DNA from: Edolisoma coerulescens
Lineage: Eukaryota; Chordata; Aves; Passeriformes; Campephagidae
Length of the DNA stretch: 64,000 bases
Reading direction: 5' to 3'
Assembly: GCA_013397115.1 (NCBI GenBank)
Contig: VWZW01005505.1
Location: 558,001-622,000, forward strand
Shown here: piece after piece, positions 1 to 10,662 of the stretch
Numbering within the stretch: position 1 is the first letter of the stretch
How the letters are laid out: each line of letters begins with the position of its first letter
Program-made: the position numbers and the translations under genes
Notes under the pieces: model-generated
Databases searched by the model: none
The model's input: the letters and a program-made list of their open reading frames with translations, nothing else
Told to the model about the DNA's origin: nothing

Positions 1-3000
1 AGGAATCAAGAAAAAAATTAACTTAAAGCCTAGATATTTTGCCTCTATGCATGCAATATGGAAATCACAGTATCATTATAAATTATGGATAAATATAATA
101 ATTTGCAATGGGTTACTTTGGACAAAGAGTTATTTCACAAAGAGGAGAAATTAACATTCCCATAGAAGATGTACTAATAGTTTTGCACTAATCCTAAGAG
201 TATAAAGTTATTCTAGATATAAAGCATTTATATCTAGAAGATATAAGCATTTAGAATAGCCGCTTTTCCAATAATTTATTTTTTACTTCCCACTTTTTTT
301 TTTTCTCTACTCTCCATTTATATCTCTGTACACTTAACTCTTAATTTAAATTTCCATTTGTGCTTATATTGGAAGAAATAAAAAGGCCTGGACTCTTAAG
401 TCATTCTGCACCCATACTCATAGTTTGCCTCCCTCTGTAATCCAGCAGTTTTCTTTTCAATCCCTTTCTCTTAGCCTTTATGCTGCGGTTAAGGCGTAAA
501 ACATCTCAGAAGTTAAAGAGAGCCTGGCCCCACAATATGTATGCTTACATTTTTTGCCCATGGATCTCTTCTTTTAGATACAAACAGCTAGATCTGTTTC
601 TATTCCAGTTTTAAGCACATGGAAGTAAGCATTTATACTTTAATCTTCTTCAGTATGGATATTCCCCAAGAAAGTGTAATTCCTCTAGCCCTCAAGCTTA
701 ACCCCTCTGATTGAACTACTGGCTCATTTTTAGAATCCTAAAAGATTCTGAAATATGTTCAGAATTTTTTCCCCATACCTTGAAAGCTTCCCAATTCTAG
801 AAAGGAGGAGAGATAGCAGGTAAATATAAAATATAGACACTGAAATGGAACAGATTTCTTTCATGAAAGTCTGATGCCTATTTAATGAGCTTCATTTTAA
901 CTGATGTTTGATACAGGACACCAGAAATTAAAGTTATAAATAAGGAGTAAATAAGCTAAAGTATTCTAAGTTACGCAGTCAAAAAAAAAAAAAAAGGCAG
1001 AAAAGTTTTCTGAGACTGAATATCTTCTTTTGTACCCTGGATTACTTTTCAAAACATAGATAAATCTTTATGTAGGCATGTGTATGGCCTCCTTTCCATT
1101 TTTTTTTCCCTTGGCTGCTTCTTGTACTTCCTAAACACCATTTGCAGTGCAATTGTTCCACCAAATATCTCTCTGATACATTCCAGCGCCCTTTATTCCT
1201 CTCCATCTACCATGTTCTTATCAGTACCTTTTTGTAGGCTTCAGCTCAGATGAGAATACTGGACTTTATTCAGTGACTTAATCTTAACTGATTCCAGAAA
1301 AATATACAGTTAAATTAATGACAAAGTTTATTGTCAAAGTATTAAATTGAATCTTAGAAAGAAAAAATTGCTTTACAAGTATTATAAAATCTCTGATACC
1401 GACTACGGGTCAAAATTAAGAGAACATTTCCAGATAAGCCACTACTCACCCATTGAAATATCATACAACTTCTTTAATACCATACAACTTCTGTTCAGAA
1501 AGTATATATTGCTATGCAACACTATCTGTGACACAAAGCATTGCCCACTGACTTATAAGGTATTCTTGCTTTTTAATATTGAATACTGTGCCATTATTCA
1601 ACTGTATATCACTAAGCTAAAAATCTAGTTTTCATAGTGAAACAAATCTTACATTTAAAATCTGACAAAGGGTTGATTCCTACAGTTAAGTGTTCCATAG
1701 TTCTGCAAGATTTCCCCCTCTCCCTGCCCTCGGGAGAATATAGATGGCTGAAAAATAACTGTTCTTATGCTCATCTCTTCTCCTACCTTTTCTGATGAGT
1801 TGGCTGCAGAAAAGTGTATAAATGGAAAGCTCAATTAGTGCAATTTTTGTATCCTTGGATGTCAATCATTACTGTTGAGAGGTGGGACTTTCAGGATCTC
1901 TGTGCATTAATTAAGAGCTCATCTCAGAAGAGTAGTCATTACACCTAAGGACCAAAAATAAGTTTTAATTAGAGTCTAGAAGACAGTGTGCCATCTACTT
2001 ATAAAACTAGTTCTTTAGTTAAAAATGAACAGCTATGGGACATTATTAGTAACAATGCAAAGGGCATAAGTCTACTGCTTGCCTTTCAGAACACAGATGT
2101 AGGTCTGCCTGGAAAACTGGACAAGTTCTGTAACACCGTGAGGACACTGCTCAGATTTCAGCCAGACTGTATGAATGCCAGCATGATTATTGGACCCTTG
2201 AGGAATTACTGATGCTAGGCTGATGTTGAGGGAAGGCTGTTACACAGCTGAAGTTAGATTGTATTCCTCTCTCATAGGCCAGCCCATCTGACTGCATGTG
2301 CAATAGGCAAACCAAGGCAAGCTCAGCAAAGGGGGCAAGTGGGCGTGCACAATGCACCAGGGGCATTCACCGGCCGATACAATGTGTAGGCAGCTTTTGG
2401 CTGGCCTGAGACATGTCAGGGCTCAAGAGAGGTTAGAAACTAGCTGGGCTAACTGGTGTCAGCTGCCCAGGAGATCTTTGCTCGTGGCATGACTTATCTG
2501 AGGACAATCAAATATTCCTAGGATTCTCTAGGGAAATAAAGTATAAATAATTGATTATATAGTTTATAACTTAAATGTAGGAGAACAAATTTTAAAAGCT
2601 GGTCTGGAAAAAAAAAACATGTCCGCAAGTAACTCAAGCGTGAAAAGGGGTAAAACTTAGAGAAGAACTAAGTTTACATCCCAGAGAACAAGAAAAACCT
2701 TGTTTGGCTATGGCTGAAATAAGAACTATAATGTACTAATTAAAAAAAACAAAACAAAAACAAAACAGCACTCAGATTGGTCTAGGAAGGATGAGACAAG
2801 ACAAAAAATCAAGGGCCAGTATGAAAATAAAGAAGAAAAAACAGTCATAAAAATGGTCATAAAAATTCAGTGTTTCAAATATTGTAGTTTCTTGAAGGAC
2901 AAAAGTTAACATATACTTAAAATGATATAAGTAATAATAATAATTATAAAGGTTACTGCAAAGAAAAAGAGCAGAATGGGAAGGCATGTCAAGAGGAGAA

Positions 3001-6000
3001 TAAGATTTACTATGCATCCAGGAATAACAGAACAAGTGTCATGACCTTCTTCTTTGCTATTAGATTTCATGGTCTTTTACTAAACTATCTGTAAATACAT
3101 TTAAGAGACAGATATTTTTCTGAAACACTTGTTTGAGAAACACATGGTATAAATTTCCAATCTAACCAATATACCTAAGTAGTAATGAAAACAGCACCGA
3201 ATTTAACAACAAAAAAAGCTGTAGCTATTGCTGGTAGATAGTTAAAATTGTTTTATTCTAAATAAAGTGAGTGATGAAAGCAACATTATAGCGAGGAAGC
3301 AATCAGTCTTTTAAAGACATTTAGAAAAATGTGGACAATAATTTATGCTAATGTTGTTCAGAAAATTTAAGTTAATGCCATTAATAAACATTTTAATATT
3401 TCCTGCCCACAGGCTTTCTTGTAAATTTTTTCAGCCAAGAATTGCTTTCTACAGAATAGCACAGAAACACTCTCTGCGATATACTGCCTTGGGATATTCC
3501 TGTATTTACTAGTAAATTTCTGCGGGCTGCTTCAGCTTATCAGATATGCTGGCAGACACACCAATACACTCTTAAGAATGTTAATACCAAAACTTGCTGT
3601 TTAAAAGTTCAACTTTCATTCTGCTAAATAGAGTATATACTACTGCTGTGGATATATGCATATTACAAAATCTTGTATTTACTTCTCTGTAGGTCTAAGT
3701 TATTTTTCACATGATAACAGATTTCAGGAAAGGCCATGTTTAATGTTGGCTGGCACCATGGGTAGGTTGTTTTAAATGAAAAGGAATTTATCCAGGGTGT
3801 GTCACTTGTATTCTCTGAAGTTAAGAAAAGGGCTGAGTCTTGCTGTCTGGGGTTTCATACAAGTAACATTTAACACATTTCTTGTCAGCTGCTTCTCTTG
3901 ATTAAGAAGATGGAACAGATAATAGATACACTAAACTCCAGAAGAGACAGAGAACCTTTGTTCCTCTGAACAATTATATCAATTTTTATAATGGTTTAGT
4001 TTGTTGCTATTCACAAGGGACAATGCCAGGAGCTGAAGCAGAGGACTGCTAGCAAAGGACAGATTGCATGTTAGCAGCATGGTGCCTTCTCAGTCCTTCA
4101 TGTTTCCTAGTTTGCCTCTTCTGAACTCATACTCCAATACGCTGTTTTGGAAGCCAGCCATAAAAGAGGCTAACTCAGACAATAAAATCTGGGTGATCTA
4201 CTGAACTGTGACTGAGATTTGTGACCTGCCTTAAACTGAATCAGATTCAACTACAAGACTTCTTACAAGCAGCTCTCACCAAGAGCCTGGCAGAATGTCA
4301 ACACAGTTGTACTAAATATTTGACACAAAACTTGCTGAGAACCACATGGTATCATGTATTTTCACGAAAGTAACTTAAAGCTGGATTAATTCAGAGGGAA
4401 AGAATAATAAAAACCAGAAATTAGAAAATGTTTCTTAGGGTGAAGAATGATATATAGCAATTAAATTATATTTAACAGAAAATCAAAAAGAGGAACAATA
4501 CTAAAATTATTTCAGGCACCCTCCTGGCCAACTTTGAACCCTTCACTGAAGTTCAAAAGTTTGATGCCTTGTCCAAAATTTCCTCTGTGGCAACAAAGAA
4601 AGGGAAAGGCACTTCCAGATATCAAACCAGATTTAGAAGAGCTTCAATCTTTACACTTGTGGTCTTGGGAGTGTTGAGTACCAAGCTTCTAACTTGGACA
4701 TGTTGGTGAGTAATTGTATTTACTTAATCTACATCCTAAAGTTTGATTTTCAGAGGTGCCTAGTAAATAAATTTTAGTGCAGCATTGAACATTTATCTGC
4801 ACATTTAGGTGCTATTGGAGATATGGGCAGGGATTTCCCAGCCTCTCTAACACTAGCCAAATGCTGATGGCCAGTACTGCGCAGAGGTCCTTATTCCTAT
4901 TTTTCAGTGCCTTTCCTGCTGCCTACCACAAAATCCATAACACAAAAAAGGATAAATATTTTCCTATGTATACTGAATTGTATTTATTGTCTCTCATATG
5001 GTTAATACTTTAGTCTTTTGGGAAAAAAAAAATTATCCTGCTTTAACATTTTTATTTTTCTTTTCTCAAGAAGAGACCAGAACAATGAAAAAAATTTGAT
5101 TAATTTATCACCAGAGATGTGTTCTTTCCTCCAGTTAAACTAACATTTTAAGAAAATTTCTGAGTCTCCTATAAGAAATAAACTTCAGTGTGTGATCAGA
5201 GCCAAGAAGCCTGCAGCACACATACTTAGCTTTCAATCTATAAACAGACTATGGGGTTGGAACTTGAGGACCACAGCTTATTCTATACAGAAGCATGTAA
5301 TAAGGCACTGGAAAACATAAAAGTATAAAGAAAAAGAAATTAAAATTTAAATGAAATTTCAAGTAGCAAAACAAGCAGAGAGCAATTTCTCCATGGCCAG
5401 CACTGTCTATACATCAAGGCCTCTTCCCAAAATCCATCCATTTATCATACAGCATTGGAGTCACTTTGAAAATGATTCCATTGTGGTCAGCAACACCCAA
5501 ATTGCAAATGGAAGTTATTAATCAGACGGCAGTACCACAATGTTTTCTACTGTCAAGACAACAACCACTGCTGACTAATGAATAAGAGGAGAGTTTGTTT
5601 TAAATTAAGATACACCTGTATGTGACAACTTGGGTTTCAGCATTTTGCTGCCTCATTTTGGTACCAAATTAACCTTTTTATTTGTTAACTTTTTATTAAC
5701 TTTCCTTATCTCAATTTCTGTGTTACTTTGCAGGATCAAATCAGAAAATAGACAAATTATATCAAAATTTTTCTTTTCTTCATTATTGATTGTGAAGTTT
5801 TTGATTGCTTTTATTATACTCTTACACTGCTAAAATTTAAAGAAGTTAAGAAAATTATGGTCTTATTCTTATATAATTATATCATTATAATACAAAAATG
5901 TTTATTAATTTTGAGGGACAAAAGAGACAATATTTTAAAATTACTTTGTGTTCTTCAACTGGGCTGGCTGATACCAGTACAGCTTGTTGGATAAAACTTT

Positions 6001-6361
6001 GCCAGAAAAAAAATCATCGCAGATAAAATATAATATATAAATTCCAAGAGTTAAGAAGACAAGAGTAGAAGAACTACTAATTGCAAAATTCCTGGCTGTC
6101 TGATTTCAGCTTGATTAACAGGTTTCTTTCACTTGTTAGAATTTTATGATATGAAAAAGGTACTAAAATGTTAACAAAAATCTCACAGAAAGGAAGGGAT
6201 TAAGGCAGCACTGGAAAAATTATGCAGGAGAGATACTGAGAATGAAACATGGTTGTATAGAAACAATTAAGGTTAAAAATGAAGTACCTGGGTGTGCCTA
6301 AATTTGAGAGAATAATATGTTTTGAGTAATGTTATGCTTACTTATACAGAGTCATGCTGCC
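1..6361. other. AT-rich unique noncoding DNA
   Basis: No gene or clear transposable element is recognised here. The open frames are short, with compositions expected of AT-rich noncoding DNA. The stretch holds poly-A and poly-T runs (for example near 981-995 and 292-304), a 29-base perfect hairpin at 211-239, a 12-base direct repeat at 1462-1473 and 1481-1492, and a somewhat GC-richer patch at about 2215-2480 that I cannot assign. It could be intergenic or intronic. Confidence 0.6.
211..239. repeat. Perfect 13-bp inverted repeat (hairpin, 3-base loop)
   Basis: Bases 211-223 read TTCTAGATATAAA and bases 227-239 are the exact reverse complement, separated by the loop GCA. A partial direct copy of the AGATATAAGCATTTA part follows directly at about 238-253. 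The stem is AT-rich and too short for a standard microRNA precursor. It may be a cruciform-prone site or a remnant of a small inverted repeat element. Confidence 0.85.
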
Positions 6362-6454
6362 ATGCTTATAGAATGCTTTAGGTTGGAAGGCATGTGAAAG
6401 ACCACCTGGTTCCAAACATGGGCAGGGATACCTTGTTGGCACCTCTACCCTTCA

Positions 6455-6965
6455 GAGAATAACTTATGATCTGAAATGTATTTCCAGAAACCGTCTGGAT
6501 TGCTAATGCTCTGTTACACTGTCTCTTTAACAGATAATGGGGTAGTAGAAATGCCCCACGAGAAGCAGGTCTTCTGAACATAGGACTGCTCCTATCTGTC
6601 CTTAAAGTGCCTCATACATGTGGTCTCCCTGGTCAGGGGGCCTGTAGCAGACCCCCACTATAACATCACCTGGCCCTGTGCTCCCTTTATACTGACCTAG
6701 AAGCTTTTGGCTGACTCCTCATCCATCCCCAGGCAGAGCTCTGTGCACCCCAGCTGGTCGCTGACAGAGAGGGCAACACCACCACCTCCTGGTCTCCCAT
6801 AACTGTTCTTCCTAAAGAGCCTATATCCTTCCATTCCAACATTTCAGCCACAGAAGCCATCCCACCACATTTCTGTGGTGCCAATAAGATCATATCCCAC
6901 AGGCATGCACATCTCTAAATCCTTGTCTATTACCCATGCTACACGCGCTTCCATAGAGGCATTTA
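6455..6965 (-). pseudogene. CR1 ORF2 endonuclease fragment, degenerate
   Basis: The minus strand carries the N-terminal apurinic-type endonuclease of CR1 ORF2 in broken frames. Recognisable pieces are GTTEMWWDGF near 6887-6858, GYRLFRKNSYGRPGGGG downstream of it, and a later GHFYYP at about 6556-6540 followed by QSRRFLE. The family block at that last site is normally GDFN, so the catalytic Asp is replaced by His. Several stops interrupt the fragment. It ends at about 6455, where the sequence switches to CR1 3'-terminal sequence. Confidence 0.82.
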
Positions 6966-7021
6966 AATCGTGCCCCCAATGAAGTCGACTTACTGGCTAG
7001 AGCAGCTGGAATTCCTTTGTG

Positions 7022-7474
7022 CTACACTTCAGGTGGTCTCCTGCTGATCTGTGATACCTGTGCAGGCTTCTGGGCATCTATTGCCGGCACTGGCATCAAA
7101 CTGGTAGGAGTGGAATGGATTAAAATTCCCTTTCCCAGAAAAATTTCATTTAAAGTCTTCATCATCTTGTCAAATGTACAAATGAAGATGCAGTTCTCTT
7201 CCTCTGATAGATGGGCTCCATCAGTCCCCAGCAGACCAGGTTTCTCAAAGTGAGCCCCATGGTGCAAGCAGACAAACCCCTGGCTGTGTCACCAGTCCTA
7301 CAACCATTTGTCAATTCACCAGAGCCAGCTAGCCCTTTCAAACCTCTTTGCTCTGACCAGCAGGATTGGTGAAAAAACTGCCTGTGCTCCAGAGTCCCTT
7401 ACTGCTGCTTCCAGGACTCTGTAATCCTTCTTGATACTCCTCAGACTGCTCCTGGCTGTATCACTGGTACCCAT
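7022..7474 (-). pseudogene. CR1 ORF1 esterase (SGNH-hydrolase-like) domain remnant
   Basis: One minus-strand frame from 7474 to 7022 reads through the characteristic motifs of the esterase domain described in ORF1 of CR1-like LINEs. It begins MGTSDTARSSLRSIKKDY, with GTSD where the family usually has a GTND block. Near 7195-7215 it contains TDGAHLS, matching the C-terminal D-x-x-H catalytic block. In-frame stops lie in the middle (about 7325-7275), so no intact protein is possible. The N to S change in the first block also removes a residue normally needed for the oxyanion hole. The domain is thought to act on ester bonds in lipids during retrotransposition; here it is only a fossil. Confidence 0.85.
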
Positions 7475-7479
7475 ATGAA

Positions 7480-8035
7480 ACAACAGCAGGAGAAAGTAGG
7501 CAGGAAACAGTATAAGGCTTTACAGCCTCTTGGTGACATCCCTGATGTGAGCAGCAGGGGAGCTCTCTAGAGAACACTTTAGGTTGCCAAATGGGTGCCT
7601 CCATAGCTCTCGGAAGAGTCACCTGCTATTTACTACCTGTAGCCTCTTCTTAGCTGCAGTGGTTGTTGCACAGGGTGCGGATTGGACTGATTTACTCAGC
7701 CCCAGCAGCTCTCCTGAGGTCATGGGTCTTTCCTCTTCAGTTTGCAGAGCAGTGAACAGGTTCTGTAAGGGCACCTCAGGCTTCAAGGAAGTGTCTTTCT
7801 CCTGCTGGTCCTTGCCATTTCAAGCTTCCATTCTTATGTATTACTGGCCCCCTTCCTACTGTGTGTGCGCTGTTGGGGGAAGTTTTCAGCTGTTTGGCTG
7901 CAGGCTATGGGTTCACTGCAGACTGTACTTGGAAACAGCTATTTAACTCCTTCTCAGCTTCCCTGATGTTATATAGCCTTATCACCACCTCCTGCAGCTC
8001 AACCACCTGTATGTTCCACTGACCTGGGCAAGAGA
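7480..8035 (-). pseudogene. CR1 ORF1 upstream region remnant
   Basis: On the minus strand this stretch precedes the esterase block. It carries the leucine and glutamate-coding, coiled-coil-like part of CR1 ORF1 at about 7940-8035, followed by the linker leading to the MGTSD start. It is interrupted by stops and frameshifts. The 120-codon plus-strand frame at 7584-7946 is the antisense shadow of this region, not a gene. Confidence 0.65.
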
Positions 8036-10499
8036 ACCTAGTGTGATCAACCTTTCCTGTACTTGTGATGTATTTCTGCAGGGAATGGATAACACATGTC
8101 TTTATAGGGAGATACTCTTTGTAACTTTGATCTTTGTCACAAAAACTTACAGAAATGTGTCACTGAGACAAAATCAAAGTTTACAGTTGGGCTCACCAGG
8201 TTCACCCTATCAGAAAAGGGAGCAGTGTCCTAGTATTAAGGCTGAGAACAGTAAAGTAAAAGAATAAATGGTGGCATATTCTATCTGAAGAAAACACTTG
8301 TAAAGATCGCATAAAGGATGAATAAGGCAGTGATTGACATGAAACTGGAGCAAGAATTTGAGAGCATAGCTTCAGTCTGAAGTTAGGTCAACTGCCATAT
8401 TCAATCCTGCCAAAGTGTTGGTAAGGTTTGTCGCTTGAAATAGAAGCTTGCAAGGCAGACCTGGGAAGAGACCACAGGTGCAGCTTGCCCCTGTACTGTC
8501 ATAACAATAAATAAGGTTATCTGTCATGATCAAGCCATCTGGAGAAGTCCTCTATAATGCACTGAATAGATGTTATACGTTTATTTAAGGGTACAAATAA
8601 ATAGCAGAGTGCTTAAAATAGCATTGATTTGCTAAGAAGTAGCCTGTGTCCTATAATTAAAGGCAGTATCACTGTAAATGTGCAGGCAAAAATTGTAGGA
8701 AGAATTTTAAGGGCATTTTGGTATTAACGATTTATAAGTGATGATACACAACTTTAAAAAAGATGATTGTTCAAAATGCTATATACTGCAGCAGTCTAGT
8801 ACTGAAAGCAATGATCCAGCCATCAGTGTCTGGGTATTTATTCCTTTTTAGAGAAGTTATTTAAAACCAGCCAGTTCCATCATCAAATATCAACAAGTCA
8901 TTTTGTAAGAAAAATTCTCTACCCTGCAAGTAGAAAATTCACAAAACCCAACAAACAAATCTATCTTTTTCTTGCTGGTCAGGTATACACTCTATCTTTG
9001 CAATTAAGGGTGTATATGAGAATCCATCTGATCATGGGATTATCTATGGGACAAAATAAATTACAGCTAGAAGTACAGGATCTGGATTGAGCTGTAGCCT
9101 TGCCCTACCCTCCCCTTTCTGCTGCAGAACACAAAAGCTATGTTAAAGGACACTTTTTTCCAAAAATCTGAATGATCATTACACTTCCTTTTCTACTGCT
9201 ATCTCTTTCATATAGTGCGCCCTTCCCATGCTCCCCGAATGTCATAATGGGAAAATAAATGACAGGTCTAATTTCTTTTCTGAGAAGCAGACAGGTAGGT
9301 TCAGAAATATTATGTACTATGCTGATAGTCTACAGCATGTGCAAGTGAAACCAGTGCTGAAATTAATTCCAGTTCCTTTCTATGACCTCTCTGCTGACAG
9401 ACTCAAAATCCCCTCAACTACTCATATATAGAATACAAGGGACCACAACGCATTTTGTACTCAGAGAAAAATCCGCCTGTTATCTGTTCTCCACATTAAG
9501 TCCACTTCACTGCAAAAAGCTCCTCTATCAGTATTTCTGTCTACAATCATAAGGTTGCTGCAGCCTCAACTATAAACTTCAAGAAAGTAGCTCTTTCTCT
9601 CTTTCTATGGCGATTTGGTTTTTCCCCAATAAACTTGGCACATTTCTCTGCAACGCCATCTTTTTGTGGGCTGCAACATACGGGGCTTAATAATGTAGCA
9701 TCAGAACGCAATTTTTAGCCTACCCTTTCCTGTTCTGCTTCATAAAATAAAGGTGAATCTGCTGCCTACCTTCAATGACCCTCACAGACAAAAAGAGCAC
9801 CTCGTCAGAGATCATTTTCTAAGAGACGAGCAAACCTTCAAAACAAATATGATGTCTTCGAACGTAAACACATCTCACCCCCTTAGATTTAAGCACGCAG
9901 TTTAACACAGCTTAACTTACCAAAGACATTAAGCCTGAAAGGTTCCCTGGCTTTACGATCAGGAAGAAGATCAAGCAAGGCTACCACAGCTTTTCTGTGC
10001 TACTATTTAGCACCTCTGAATCAATTCACCAGCTGTTGGAGCACTGCTTAAACAGGAAAACAGAGAAGAGCAGCAAATTAGCACTTCCCCACTTGGGCTG
10101 GCTGGCTGATACTTTAAGCAGAGGAAAGTAAAGGCCTCATAATAGTTGTTTTCTTCACCAAGAAAAGCAAGTCAGGGTAGGGTAATACCCTTAGAGTGTT
10201 TACAGATAGCAAAAGGAAAAAAAAAAAAAAAATCACCAGACTTTGCAATAGGGCCACTTACTACAATGTAATGTTCTCTCTCTGGATCACTAGGATGCTG
10301 GGGAAGATGTGAGCATCTTTTTCTGATGCTCACCAGCTGATTTAACCTGATGAAAGAATGAATCCGCACCTAGGAGATCTAGGTGCAGGTTTCAAGCTGT
10401 AATTCAGGCTTTCAGGTCACTTTGTATCCATGGGAATGTATGCCCATCTCCCTTTCTGGGCCTCAAACTCTCGTGCATCCTCTTTCTGGAATATATGAA
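8036..10499. other. Unique AT-rich DNA plus 18-base A run and hairpin
   Basis: Nothing gene-like is supported. There is a poly-A run at about 10215-10231 and a short perfect hairpin at 10366-10386. The longest open frames are under 80 codons and have no recognisable motifs. Confidence 0.6.
10366..10386. repeat. Perfect 8-bp inverted repeat
   Basis: GCACCTAG at 10366-10373 and CTAGGTGC at 10379-10386 are exact reverse complements around the loop GAGAT. It is a small potential hairpin or a dimeric protein-binding site, each arm holding the E-box-like core CACCT. No transcript or terminator role can be inferred in a vertebrate setting. Confidence 0.8.
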
Positions 10500-10662
10500 A
10501 ATTCTACTCTTTTTCTCTATTTTATTTTTTTTGTTTTGTTTATTTGTTTTCTTGTGGGTTATTTATTTTTGTTTGGTTGTGGGGTTTTTTGTTTGTCTTG
10601 GTTTTCTTGGTTGTTGGTAGTGGTTTTTTTTTCCTTTTCTTTTTTTTTTTCTTACCCATTTT
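10500..10662. repeat. T/G-rich low-complexity tract
   Basis: The stretch is almost entirely T with scattered G and a few A and C, in TTTG and TTTTG runs. The 97-codon plus-strand frame across it (10383-10676) is rich in Phe and Leu only because of this composition. Confidence 0.85.

Larger units (their letters stand above)
6362..8035 (-). mobile_element. CR1 LINE, minus strand, ORF1 plus endonuclease, RT deleted
   Basis: Read on the minus strand, this element runs from about 8035 down to 6362. It has an ORF1 upstream part, an esterase-like domain, the beginning of ORF2 (endonuclease) and then the CR1 3' end, which on the plus strand reads as TTGGAAGG-type sequence near 6382. Known CR1 elements have this order, but a reverse transcriptase should lie between the endonuclease and the 3' end. 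Here the frame goes from endonuclease-like sequence to 3'-terminal sequence at about 6455, so several kilobases are missing. Stops and frame breaks show it is long dead. The 5' limit is approximate; sequence beyond 8035 was not recognised. Confidence 0.88.

Noticed and set aside
7584..7946. 120-codon plus-strand frame
   Set aside because: It is the antisense shadow of the CR1 ORF1 remnant.
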